Of a stretch of DNA of 64,000 nt, positions 33,310 to 42,171 are shown piece after piece. Below the pieces are notes generated by a model, which had not been told where the DNA came from, ran no database searches, and was given only the letters and a program-made list of their open reading frames with translations. Positions within the stretch are counted from its first letter, which is position 1; every line of letters starts with the position of its first letter. The translations under genes and the position numbers were made by a program. Source of the stretch: Brockia lithotrophica (GTDB lineage: Bacteria; Bacillota; Bacilli; Thermicanales; DSM-22653); the NCBI RefSeq assembly GCF_003633725.1, contig NZ_RBIJ01000001.1, forward strand, positions 317,934-381,933, read 5' to 3'.

Positions 33310-35567
33310 CAAAACCAGATACCTCTCTCCTCGACCACTTGGCCGAAGTGACCCGGCTGGGGGCCGAGATCGCGGACCGCTTGGACTTTCCTGAGCCTTT
33401 GCGGGTCAAAGTACTTCTGGCTTGTGCCCTTCACGACATAGGGAAGGCCACGAAAAGTTTTCAGGAGTATATGCAGGCCGCCAGAGACGGAGCTTCTCCC
33501 AAAGAACTGGACCACTTAAAGAGACAGGCGTTTCCCCATGCCCTTGCTTCATTTCCGTTTGTATTTCTGGCCGAAGCCTTCTTGCGGGGCCACTATGGCT
33601 GGGGTGAGCACGATTACGAAGCTTCCGCAGCGGTGCTTACCCACCACTCGCCATTGGGTCCCGAGCTTTACAAGGGCTTCAGGGAAAGTCTGCCCGACTT
33701 TGAGGAGGCTAAACTTCAGGATATCCTCCGTGAGGTTTGGGATCTCCTTCGCCGTTACGGTGTGGAAAATCTGCCTCAAATAGAAGATTTCTGGAAGAAT
33801 ATCTGGAAATTTTTAGGTCTATACCCATACCCTGCTCTGCTTCTTGACCAAAGCATGAGCTTTAACGGAGAAAATCGTACGCTTCGGGGAATCCTTCAAC
33901 GCCTATCTGCGCAAAACTTTGCCCAGGTTAAAGCGGCGCTTCACCTGGCAGACTGGCTAGCTTCGGCCAAGAAGGCTTCATCCTCAATGCTTTTTCTTAA
34001 CAATGGAGCGCTGCGGGTTAAGGACCATGTACAAGAGCTTCAAAAGAAAACGGGGGAAAAGCTAAGAGATTTCCAGCGAAGAGCTCGTGAAGCTTATGAG
34101 AAAAACGTCATTTGGCTGCGGGCCCCGACCGGTACGGGGAAGACGGAGGCCTTGCTCTTGTGGGCAGGTAACACCGAGCGGCTCATCTACCTGCTTCCTA
34201 CCCAAGCCACGACCAATGCCATGTGGAGGCGCCTGCGCCAGATCTACGGCAAAGAGACCGTGGCGCTGGCTCACGGACGGGCCAGTTACGTGTGGCGCCG
34301 CGAGTCGGAAGGGCAAGAATGGGAAGAGGATCCGCTGGACATTCGGCTTTTCGGGTCGGTCTTTGCCAAACCCGTTACGGTAGCCACCTTAGATCAGTAC
34401 CTATTGGCGCATCTTCATGGGCGCCACTGGGAGGAGCGCCGCGGCCTCCTGCGGCACGCCACCCTTATCCTGGACGAGGTGCATGCCTACGAGCCTTACA
34501 CCTTAGGGCTTTTGCTCGAGGCGTTGAACCGGGAGCCGCCTGCCCGGCTGGCCCTGGCCAGCGCCACCCTCCCTGATCCGCTTCTAATGCTTTTCCAAGA
34601 GCTTTTCCCGGTGGGAGAGCTCGTGGAAGCCGAAGAGAATCTCTGGGCACGTCGACGCCACCAGATAAAGCTCTACCAGGGCTCCTTGCTGAGTGACGGG
34701 GTTAGGGTTGCCTTGGAACTTGCCAAGCAGGGAAAAGCTGTACTTCTCATCGCCAACACGGTGCGAGACGCTCAGCACATTTACCGCCAGCTCAGGGAGG
34801 AGCACGGTTGGTCTAACTGCTCTTTGCTGCACTCCCGCTTTACCCTACGTGACAGGACTGAAAAGGAAAAGCGGGCGGAGAATCCAGGAAAAGGCACGAT
34901 TCTTGTGGCTACCCAGGTGGTGGAAGTGAGCTTGGACATTTCTTACGATGCGCTCGTAACCGAGGTTGCACCGATAGATGCTCTAATCCAGCGGATGGGA
35001 AGGGTGAACCGGCGCGGGGAGAAGGGGGTGGTGCCGGTCTTTATCTACCAGGAGTGGTCGGAGGGCTCGCAGCGCGTCTACGGCAAGGAGATCCTCTCTT
35101 GGAGCCTGGAGATCCTGCGCGATTTGCCAGAAACTCCCGACGAAACTACTTTGTTTCGGGCAACCGCTCAGTTATACGAGCGGGTAGTGGTAACAGAAGA
35201 GTGGCAGAAAGAGTTGCAGGAGGGAAGGGAAACGCTGGACGTGGTGCAGCGCATACTGGGATGCTACACAATCGACCTTTCGGATGAGGAGATGCGCGCC
35301 CGCTTCGCTACGCGGCGCGGAGTAGTGTCTGTTGAGGTTTTGCCCGAATCTTTTGTCCAAGAGGCCTACGCTTTTAAAGAAAAGGGGGAAGGGTGGCGCC
35401 TGCCTGAACTCCTGGTGCCGGTACCCATCTACTGGCTGAAGTCGGCGGAGTACTTCACCCTAGCTTCTGATTTGAAAGTGGTGGTCACAAGTCTTCCCTA
35501 CACTGAGCTCGGGCTTGAGGTGCCTGGGGAAGGAAAGGTTCTTCCTGGCGCCATTATCTTGGATTGA
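33294..35567 (+). CDS. cas3: CRISPR nuclease-helicase Cas3 with N-terminal HD domain
   Basis: A 757-residue Cas3 that unwinds and degrades DNA marked by Cascade. The HD nuclease has His15, HD at 47-48 in CALHDIGKATKSFQEYM and downstream THH. The SF2 helicase has Walker A APTGTGKT (277-284), DEVH (394-397), SAT (423-425) and motif VI QRMGRVNRRG. All catalytic motifs look intact. ATG at 33294 has GGGGGAGGAG at good spacing; the longer frame from 33273 runs through that site. Confidence 0.95.
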   Translation: MAQLLAKPDTSLLDHLAEVTRLGAEIADRLDFPEPLRVKVLLACALHDIGKATKSFQEYMQAARDGASPKELDHLKRQAFPHALASFPFVFLAEAFLRGHYGWGEHDYEASAAVLTHHSPLGPELYKGFRESLPDFEEAKLQDILREVWDLLRRYGVENLPQIEDFWKNIWKFLGLYPYPALLLDQSMSFNGENRTLRGILQRLSAQNFAQVKAALHLADWLASAKKASSSMLFLNNGALRVKDHVQELQKKTGEKLRDFQRRAREAYEKNVIWLRAPTGTGKTEALLLWAGNTERLIYLLPTQATTNAMWRRLRQIYGKETVALAHGRASYVWRRESEGQEWEEDPLDIRLFGSVFAKPVTVATLDQYLLAHLHGRHWEERRGLLRHATLILDEVHAYEPYTLGLLLEALNREPPARLALASATLPDPLLMLFQELFPVGELVEAEENLWARRRHQIKLYQGSLLSDGVRVALELAKQGKAVLLIANTVRDAQHIYRQLREEHGWSNCSLLHSRFTLRDRTEKEKRAENPGKGTILVATQVVEVSLDISYDALVTEVAPIDALIQRMGRVNRRGEKGVVPVFIYQEWSEGSQRVYGKEILSWSLEILRDLPETPDETTLFRATAQLYERVVVTEEWQKELQEGRETLDVVQRILGCYTIDLSDEEMRARFATRRGVVSVEVLPESFVQEAYAFKEKGEGWRLPELLVPVPIYWLKSAEYFTLASDLKVVVTSLPYTELGLEVPGEGKVLPGAIILD

Positions 35568-35588
35568 GAAAAAAGCGGTGGTTAGGCG

Positions 35589-36107
35589 ATGCTTTCCTAC
35601 GAGGAGTTTGAGCGGCTGCGCACCAACGGCATTAAGGTTAACTACTGGGTGGTATGCCACCGCAAGCTGTGGCTTTTCGCGAAGGGTTTACGGATGGAAC
35701 CGCTTTCTGATCGAGTAGCACTCGGACAACTTATGCACGAGCGTGCCTATCCTGGCACGCCGCGCAGGGAAATTTTGATTGACAAACTGATCAAAATCGA
35801 CTTACTGGAAAGCGAAGGCAAAGTGTTGGAGATAAAATATTCGCACAAGCTGGCAGAGGCGGCCCGGCTACAGCTGGCCTACTACCTCGCCTATCTTAGG
35901 TGGCTGGGAGCGGGCGAACTGGTTGGAGAACTTCGCTTTCCGCGAGAGCGGCGTAGGGAAGAGGTGCGTTTGACACCGGAGCTCGAGGGACGCCTCGCCG
36001 AGGCTTTGCGGGGTGTTCAACAAGTCGAGCAGCTTTCCGCACCGCCGTCGGCAGAATCCACAACGATCTGCCGTGTGTGCGCATATCGCGAACTCTGCTG
36101 GGGATAG
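35589..36107 (+). CDS. cas4: CRISPR adaptation nuclease Cas4
   Basis: A 172-residue RecB-like nuclease with a 4Fe-4S cluster bound by Cys23 and the C-terminal Cys161, Cys164 and Cys170 (CRVCAYRELC). The nuclease core shows IDLLESEGKVLEIKYSHKL with Asp71, Glu81 and Lys83. It trims prespacers and selects the PAM together with Cas1-Cas2. The ATG is 21 bases after cas3. Confidence 0.92.
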   Translation: MLSYEEFERLRTNGIKVNYWVVCHRKLWLFAKGLRMEPLSDRVALGQLMHERAYPGTPRREILIDKLIKIDLLESEGKVLEIKYSHKLAEAARLQLAYYLAYLRWLGAGELVGELRFPRERRREEVRLTPELEGRLAEALRGVQQVEQLSAPPSAESTTICRVCAYRELCWG

Positions 36108-36120
36108 AGGTGAGCAAGAG

Positions 36121-37131
36121 GTGGCGCAGAGTTATTACATCTTCCGCAGCGGGCGGTTGCGTCGTAAGCAAAACACCCTTTACTTCGAGCAAGAGAGTGA
36201 AGATGGCCAGTTACAAAAGGTGCCCATCCCCATAGAGAATGTTCGCGATCTTTATCTCTTCGGCGAGATAGATCTCAACACTAAGCTGCTTACATTTCTG
36301 GCTCAAAATGAAGTTACCCTTCACTGCTTTAACTACTATGGCTTTTACATCGGTAGCTTTTATCCCCGCGAAACAAACGTCAGCGGTTACCTTTTGGTTA
36401 AGCAGGTAGAGCACTATCTGGACCCCCAGAAGCGGCTGGAAATTGCCAAAGAATTTGTGGCCGGAGCTCTCTTTCATCTTCGACGAAATTTGAACTATTA
36501 CCGGAACCGGGGCAGAGAGGTGGATGTGAGCTTGGAAGTGGTAGAGTCTTCTTTGAAACGACTGAACGAATGCGGCAGTGTTGCGGAGTTAATGAGTGAA
36601 GAAGGACGCGCTCGTGATGCCTACTACCAAGCATTTAACGAAATCCTGGAACTTCAGCAGCCCTACACAAAGCGGGTAAGACGTCCTCCAGATAACGAAG
36701 TAAATTCCTTGATCTCCTTTGGCAATAGTTTGCTTTACACGGCTACCTTGTCAGAGCTTTATGTGACCCAGCTGAATCCAACGATTAGCTACCTCCACGA
36801 ACCGTCGCAGAGACGCTTTTCCCTTGCTTTAGATCTGTCAGAAATTTTCAAACCACTCATTGTTGATCGTTTGATTTTCCGCTTACTCAACCGGGGAGAG
36901 ATAGACGAGAATGATTTTGAAAGTATAGGCGAAGCGAAAGGGGTTTATTTGAAAGAAGGCGCCCGCAAAAAGTTTGTTCGAGTGTTTGAGGAGTATTTAC
37001 AGACGACCGTTAAGCACAGGAGATTGAAGCGTCATGTTTCTTACCGTCACTTAATTCGCTTGGAGGCTTACAAGCTTATTAAGCATCTTGTTAATATCGA
37101 AACTTATAAATCTTTGCGGGCATGGTGGTAA
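36121..37131 (+). CDS. cas1: CRISPR integrase Cas1
   Basis: A 336-residue Cas1b-type integrase. Metal ligands are recognisable: Glu161 in SEEGRARDAYY, His226 in YLHEPSQRRFSLALDLSE and an acidic residue in the following helix (Glu241). GTG at 36121 is 13 bases after the cas4 stop, behind AGAGGTGAG; the longer frame starts inside cas4. It integrates new spacers at the leader end with Cas2. Confidence 0.95.
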   Translation: MAQSYYIFRSGRLRRKQNTLYFEQESEDGQLQKVPIPIENVRDLYLFGEIDLNTKLLTFLAQNEVTLHCFNYYGFYIGSFYPRETNVSGYLLVKQVEHYLDPQKRLEIAKEFVAGALFHLRRNLNYYRNRGREVDVSLEVVESSLKRLNECGSVAELMSEEGRARDAYYQAFNEILELQQPYTKRVRRPPDNEVNSLISFGNSLLYTATLSELYVTQLNPTISYLHEPSQRRFSLALDLSEIFKPLIVDRLIFRLLNRGEIDENDFESIGEAKGVYLKEGARKKFVRVFEEYLQTTVKHRRLKRHVSYRHLIRLEAYKLIKHLVNIETYKSLRAWW

Positions 37132-37161
37132 CTCCAGTATATTTATTAATGGTGTGAGGGA

Positions 37162-37434
37162 ATGAACATGTATGTGATAATTGTGTACGATATTGAGCAG
37201 GAAAGGGTAGCTAAGGTGTGCCAGTATTTGCGACGCTTTCTTTACTGGGCACAGAACAGTGTTTTTGAAGGTGAACTTTCAGAAGCGCAATTAGTTAAAG
37301 TAAAATCTGGACTTAGCAAACTAATTGATCCCCAACGCGACAGCGTCTACATTTACCAGCTTCCCGGTAAAAAGTTGGTTAAGAAGGAAATCTTGGGACA
37401 AGAAAAAATAGTTACTCGTACCATTTTGGAATAA
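37162..37434 (+). CDS. cas2: CRISPR adaptation protein Cas2
   Basis: A 90-residue ferredoxin-fold protein. MYVIIVYDIEQERV supplies the conserved Asp10 and dimer strand; CQYLRRFLYWAQNSVFEGEL is the typical second segment. ATG at 37162 or 37168 may start it. It bridges two Cas1 dimers. Confidence 0.95.
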   Translation: MNMYVIIVYDIEQERVAKVCQYLRRFLYWAQNSVFEGELSEAQLVKVKSGLSKLIDPQRDSVYIYQLPGKKLVKKEILGQEKIVTRTILE

Positions 37435-37448
37435 AGGTGGGGAATCAC

Positions 37449-38219
37449 ATGCGCTTGCGCGTAGACTGGACTGGAGATAACCCGATAGTACTTCCCTGGA
37501 ACTACCCGCATCTACTTCACGGCTTTGTTTATGCCGCGATCTACAAAACGAATCCTCTGCTAGGAGAGCAGTTGCACGAGCGAGGCTTTGCGGCCGGAGG
37601 CCACCGGTACAAGATGTTCACTTTCTCTCTTCTTTTCCCCCAACAGGCGCGGAGACGGGAAGAGGGGTTGGAGATGGTACCGCCCATCCGGTGGTGGGTC
37701 TCCTCGCCTTTGATCGGGTTACTGGAAGCCCTGGCGCTCACTCTCCTTACAGAGGGAACGGCCCTTTTGGGCAAGACTCAGCTTGTAGTGGAGCGAGTTG
37801 TAGTGGAAGAGAATCCTGAACTTTCAGGATTCCGCCTTTTCCAGACCCTGTCTCCTATCGTAGTATCCACGGGAATTCGCCGAGGAAAAAAGCTACACCG
37901 CAGGTTCCTGTCTCCTGATGAGCCCGACTTCTGGCGCAACTTGGAAGCGAACTTGAGGCGGAAGGCCCAGGCGCTGGGGTGGGAGGTCCCGCCCGAGCCG
38001 CTCACGTTTAAGCCCGTTGGAAAGTGGCGTTCCCGTCTCTACGAAGTTCAGGGGACGAAAGTGCGGGGATTCGAAGGGAAATTTTGGGCAGGAGGCAACA
38101 AAGAGCTACTCTCCATCGGGTACGAAGCGGGGTTCGGCGAGCGCAACGCCCAGGGCTTTGGGATGGTGCGGGGTTTCATGGACTCCTCACATGCTTCTCC
38201 TATCTACACGGGGATCTGA
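37449..38219 (+). CDS. cas6: CRISPR RNA endoribonuclease Cas6
   Basis: A 256-residue RAMP endonuclease that cuts the repeat to release the 8-base handle. The C-terminal glycine-rich loop GFGERNAQGFGMV is the family hallmark. An N-terminal His in YPHLLHGFVYAAIY may be catalytic. ATG at 37449 is chosen over GTG 37437 because AAAGGTGGGGA lies just upstream. It is the last gene of the operon; in most I-B loci of this kind cas6 is first. Confidence 0.88.
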   Translation: MRLRVDWTGDNPIVLPWNYPHLLHGFVYAAIYKTNPLLGEQLHERGFAAGGHRYKMFTFSLLFPQQARRREEGLEMVPPIRWWVSSPLIGLLEALALTLLTEGTALLGKTQLVVERVVVEENPELSGFRLFQTLSPIVVSTGIRRGKKLHRRFLSPDEPDFWRNLEANLRRKAQALGWEVPPEPLTFKPVGKWRSRLYEVQGTKVRGFEGKFWAGGNKELLSIGYEAGFGERNAQGFGMVRGFMDSSHASPIYTGI

Positions 38220-38638
38220 CTCTTCAACCGACGCGACCGCTCTGTGCCACGCCAGGGGGAGCGGGAAGACCCTGCCCTGGCATTGAGCGCCAAGATGGTG
38301 AACGACTCGGCTCGATAGGCAAAGTCGGGTTTGTTGTACACGTCAATCGCCGCCACCATGGCAGCAATGGCTCGATCGAGCAGTTCACGGGAAGCGCTTT
38401 CATTTGGACTTCGCTCTTTTCATTGTTTTTTGGGAAAAATTTGCGCAAGTACTTACAAGTACCTATATATTAACTCTATCCTCCCTCTCCGCGCAAGCGA
38501 GTCGGAAAAATTCGATTTGCGTCTTAAGGCGGCGCCCCATCCCGCCCCCACGCGAGCACTTTGGAAAAAGCGGTATGATAAGGGAAGGTGGGATGCGACG
38601 GGAAAGGACTTTTGGTGCAGTGGAAAGGAAGGACGGCC
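38220..38638 (-). pseudogene. Gap after cas6 with a DUF3644-like gene fragment
   Basis: On the minus strand, 38412-38279 reads RELLDRAIAAMVAAIDVYNK, PDFAYRAESFTILALNA. This matches the N-terminal helix pair of DUF3644-type proteins, which continue with WELLL; here the match stops exactly at ALNA. A stop lies in frame just upstream, so the piece is a broken relic. An inverted repeat, GCCAGGG (38251-38257) with CCCTGGC (38276-38282), sits at the break. The rest of the gap (38413-38638) shows only the palindrome GTACTTACAAGTAC and the rluB upstream region. Confidence 0.5.
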
Positions 38639-39520
38639 ATGGAGAGCGGCGAACGGGACGAAAGCGGCGGTGCAGGGAAGGGGGGGCTCCGCCTCAACAA
38701 GGCTTTGGCCGAGGCAGGGATTGCCTCGAGGCGGGCGGCAGATGCGCTCATCTTTTCCGGACGCGTGCGCGTGAACGGCGTCGTCGTCCGCACGCCGGGC
38801 GTGCGCATCGATCCGCAGACGGATGTCGTGGAGGTGGACGGAAAGCGGGTTCGGTTTTCCGCGCCTAAGGTCGTGTACCTCCTGTACAAGCCGAAAAACA
38901 CGATCACGACTCTCTACGATCCACAGGGGAGGCGGACGATCCGCGATTTCCTCCGGGGGATTCCCGTGCGCGTCTTTCCCGTAGGGAGGCTCGACCGCAA
39001 CACGACGGGGCTTCTCCTCCTCACGAACGACGGGGAACTCGCCAACCGGCTCATGCACCCGCGCTACGGCATCGAAAAGGTGTACGAAGTCCGCCTCCGG
39101 GGAAACCTCCCGCCGGAGGCAAAGCGGCGCGTGGAGATGGGCGTTACCCTCGAGGACGGCTTCGTCCGCCCTTTGCGTGTAGAATGGATACCGGGTGGGG
39201 GACGGGAGGAGACGCGGCTGCGGATCGTGCTTACCGAGGGCCGCTACCGCGTCGTGCGCCGCATGTTCGAGGCGCTCGGTTTTTCCGTCAAGGAACTCCA
39301 CCGGCCGCAGGTCGCCTTTCTCACCCTTGACGGCATGCGCCCCGGGCAGGTGCGCCCGCTCACCCCGGAAGAGCGCACACGTCTGTACCGCCTCGTCGGT
39401 CTGGAACCGCCTGCCGCCGATTCTGGAGCACAGGAGGATCCGTCTACCTCCAAGGAAACGCGGCCGCAGGCGAGGGGACGGCGGGGGAGAGAAATAAGAG
39501 AGCCAGAGCGCGGAACGTAA
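38639..39520 (+). CDS. rluB: 23S rRNA pseudouridine synthase B
   Basis: A 293-residue RsuA/RluB-family synthase modifying a uridine in helix 93 of 23S rRNA. An N-terminal S4 domain (about 17-75: LRLNKALAEAGIASRRAADALI) precedes the catalytic domain with Asp119 in VFPVGRLDRNTTGLLLLTNDGE. The C-terminal 40 residues are a basic, low-complexity tail. ATG at 38639 has GGAAAGGAAGG upstream. resD starts 16 bases downstream, as in the B. subtilis scpB-rluB-res neighbourhood. Confidence 0.92.
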   Translation: MESGERDESGGAGKGGLRLNKALAEAGIASRRAADALIFSGRVRVNGVVVRTPGVRIDPQTDVVEVDGKRVRFSAPKVVYLLYKPKNTITTLYDPQGRRTIRDFLRGIPVRVFPVGRLDRNTTGLLLLTNDGELANRLMHPRYGIEKVYEVRLRGNLPPEAKRRVEMGVTLEDGFVRPLRVEWIPGGGREETRLRIVLTEGRYRVVRRMFEALGFSVKELHRPQVAFLTLDGMRPGQVRPLTPEERTRLYRLVGLEPPAADSGAQEDPSTSKETRPQARGRRGREIREPERGT

Positions 39521-39536
39521 AGGAGGCAAGAGAATC

Positions 39537-40373
39537 GTGGCCGATGAACGCCGAAATTCCCACGGGGACATACGGGGGGTCAACCGCGGAGAGGTGGGAG
39601 GGGGGGTCGGCCCGGCCCGGGGGAAACGTCAGACGGATGAATTCGAAGGCTTTGAGGGACGCGAGGTGAGGTTTCTCGTCGTAGACGACGAGGAACGGAT
39701 CCGTCGCCTCTTGCGCATGTACCTCGAACGCGAGCCTTACCGCGTGGTGATCGACGAAGCCCAGGACGGTCTGGAAGCGCTGCGCAAGGCGCTCGAAAAC
39801 GACTACGACCTCATCATTCTGGACCTCATGCTTCCGGGAATGGACGGCATCGAGGTCGCCCAGCACCTTCGACAAAAGAAACGCACGCCTATTCTCATGC
39901 TCACCGCGCGCGGTGAGGAGCCCGACCGGATCCTCGGGTTCGAGGTCGGGGCGGACGACTACGTCGTAAAGCCGTTTAGCCTACGCGAGGTGATCTACCG
40001 GATTCGCGCCATCCTCAAGCGGTCCCTCGCCTCGCCTCTGGCAGAAGAGGTGAGCAACCGGCGGAAGATTGGCCTTCCGTACCTCGAGATCGACCACGAC
40101 GCGCGGCGCGTCCTCGTAAACGGCGAAGAGGTGCACCTCACGCCCAAGGAATACGACCTCCTGTACTTTCTTGCCGTACAGCCGGACAAGGTCTTTACGC
40201 GCGAGCAGCTCCTTCGGGAGGTCTGGGGCTACGAGTATTTCGGCGACTTGCGCACCGTAGACACGCACATCAAACGCCTGCGGGAAAAGTTGGGCCGCGT
40301 TTCGCCTGAGGCCGCGCGCCTCATCGTCACTGTGTGGGGCGTCGGCTACAAGCTCGAGGTGCCTGAAGAATGA
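39537..40373 (+). CDS. resD: OmpR-family response regulator, ResD-like
   Basis: A 278-residue regulator. The receiver domain (about 45-160) has acidic DDEE (50-53), phospho-acceptor Asp96 in LIILDLMLPG and the switch Lys in VVKPF. The winged-helix output domain (about 180-275) has LTPKEYDLLYFLA and GDLRTVDTHIKRLREKL. A 45-residue Gly/Arg-rich extension precedes the receiver, unusual for ResD. GTG at 39537 has AAAGGAGGC, but a later start cannot be dismissed. ResD/ResE controls respiration and anaerobic genes in Bacillus; the assignment rests on order and domain type. Confidence 0.85.
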   Translation: MADERRNSHGDIRGVNRGEVGGGVGPARGKRQTDEFEGFEGREVRFLVVDDEERIRRLLRMYLEREPYRVVIDEAQDGLEALRKALENDYDLIILDLMLPGMDGIEVAQHLRQKKRTPILMLTARGEEPDRILGFEVGADDYVVKPFSLREVIYRIRAILKRSLASPLAEEVSNRRKIGLPYLEIDHDARRVLVNGEEVHLTPKEYDLLYFLAVQPDKVFTREQLLREVWGYEYFGDLRTVDTHIKRLREKLGRVSPEAARLIVTVWGVGYKLEVPEE

Positions 40374-42115
40374 TCGTCCGTTCCATCGTCGGAAAGCTCT
40401 GGGTCACGGTCGTCGCCTTTACCGTAGTCGTCCTCATCGTCTTTAGCTCGCTCCTTTCGCAGTTTGTGAGCGGTTTTCTCCTCAACAAAGAACTCGACGA
40501 CCTCGTGATCCTCGCGCGTTCTGCCGCACAGGTGCTCCTCTCCGCCGCCGATCGCGAGCAAAGCCGTACCCTCACGGAACTCCGCAGCGTGATCGAAGAG
40601 ACGAAGGACCGCCGGCTCTACCTCGTCTTTGGACCGGACGCAGCCGAGCTGCCGCAGGGGCTTCGGCCGATCGCCGCCTCCGCCGAGTTTCGTCCCGTAT
40701 GGAGTGGGGGAAGCGTGAAGCTCCGCACGACCTACGAAGAAGGGGGGAAGCGCATCCCCGTCCTCGTCGTCGCCAGCGGGGCCGCCGTTCCGGCGGGCAA
40801 GGGAGCCGTTCTCATCTTGGAGCCGGAGGCGAGCTTCCGTCCGATCGTCGAAGGGATCGACCGGCTCATCTTGGGAACGATTGTCCTCTCCGCCCTCGGG
40901 GTCACGGCGTGGGCGCTCTTTCTCACGCGTCGGATCACCCAACCCCTTACGGACATCAGCCTTGCCGCCAAGCGCATCGCCGAAGGCGAGTACGACACGC
41001 ACCTCGCCTACGATTTCCAGGACGAGATCGGGTTGCTCGCCCGTTCCTTCAATCAGATGGCCTCGCGGCTGCGGGAATCCATCAACGCCTTGCGGGAAAA
41101 GGGAGAGGAACTCGAGGGCGTGCTCGAGAGCATGGAAGAAGGCGTCTTCCTTACGGACACGGAGGGGACTTTTCTGCACGCGAACAGCGCCGCTCGACGT
41201 CTCGTACCTTCGCTCGAAGAGTTTTTCTCCCTCATCCGCCCCCAGTGGGAAGAGGCGATCCGGGAAGGGAAAACCGTGCGCCTCGCGGAGCTCGAATTCC
41301 TCGGGCGGTCGTACCACGTCACCCTCACGCCGCTCTACCGCGAAGAAGGGGGGGTGCGCGGCGTGAGCGTAGTCTTTCGCGACATCACCCTCGAAGTGCG
41401 TCTGGAAACCTTGCGGCGCGACTTCTTCGCTAACGTCTCGCACGAGCTCAAGACGCCCGTTGCCCTCATGCAGGGGTACACGGAAGCCCTCCTCGACGGA
41501 CTCGCCCGCAACGAAGAGGAGGAGCGCGAACTCATTCAGATCATCCACGAGGAAACGCTCCGCATGGGGCGGCTCGTTCAGGACCTCCTGGACTTCTCGC
41601 GCCTCGAAGCCGGGCGGCTCAAGCTGTACCGGCGCCCTACCATGCCCGAAGAACTTGTAACCCGACTCAAGCGTCGGTTCGACCCCATCTTGCGCGAGCG
41701 GGGGATCCGCTTTCGCACAGCGGTCGAGACGAAGGGCTCCTACTGCCTCGATCCCGACCGTTTCGAGCAGATCCTCACGAACCTCGTGGACAACGCCTTG
41801 CGCTATACGCCGTACGGGGGCGAGATCGCTGTGCGCGCTTGGGAAGACGAAGAGGTCCTCTGGTTCGAAGTTTCCGACACGGGCGTCGGCATCGAACCGG
41901 AGGACCTCCCGTACGTCTTTGAACGCTTTTACAAAGGGGACAAGTCGCGAAGGCGGGGCGAAGGAGGATCGGGATTGGGTCTGGCGATCGTGAAGCGCCT
42001 CGTGGAAGCCCACGGCGGCACGATCTGGGTGGAAAGCACCTTGGGGAAGGGGACGACGTTTCGCATGCGCTTTCCCCTCGGGGAGCTCCGTAGCTGCGAC
42101 GAAGAGGACGTCTAG
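40370..42115 (+). CDS. resE: Sensor histidine kinase, ResE-like
   Basis: A 581-residue membrane kinase overlapping resD by 4 bases. Two membrane helices (about 10-34 and 164-186) enclose an extracytoplasmic domain. A HAMP linker (about 186-240) and a PAS domain (about 245-345) follow. The phospho-acceptor is His358 in FANVSHELKTP. The ATPase domain has NLVDNALRYTPYGG, SDTGVGIEPEDLPYVFERFYKG and GSGLGLAIVKRLVEAHGG. The architecture is identical to ResE/PhoR kinases. Confidence 0.88.
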   Translation: MIVRSIVGKLWVTVVAFTVVVLIVFSSLLSQFVSGFLLNKELDDLVILARSAAQVLLSAADREQSRTLTELRSVIEETKDRRLYLVFGPDAAELPQGLRPIAASAEFRPVWSGGSVKLRTTYEEGGKRIPVLVVASGAAVPAGKGAVLILEPEASFRPIVEGIDRLILGTIVLSALGVTAWALFLTRRITQPLTDISLAAKRIAEGEYDTHLAYDFQDEIGLLARSFNQMASRLRESINALREKGEELEGVLESMEEGVFLTDTEGTFLHANSAARRLVPSLEEFFSLIRPQWEEAIREGKTVRLAELEFLGRSYHVTLTPLYREEGGVRGVSVVFRDITLEVRLETLRRDFFANVSHELKTPVALMQGYTEALLDGLARNEEEERELIQIIHEETLRMGRLVQDLLDFSRLEAGRLKLYRRPTMPEELVTRLKRRFDPILRERGIRFRTAVETKGSYCLDPDRFEQILTNLVDNALRYTPYGGEIAVRAWEDEEVLWFEVSDTGVGIEPEDLPYVFERFYKGDKSRRRGEGGSGLGLAIVKRLVEAHGGTIWVESTLGKGTTFRMRFPLGELRSCDEEDV

Positions 42116-42171
42116 GGACTCGCCGTGCCCGAAAGCTCAGAGGCTTGCCCCCCAGTTTGCGGGAGTTGACT

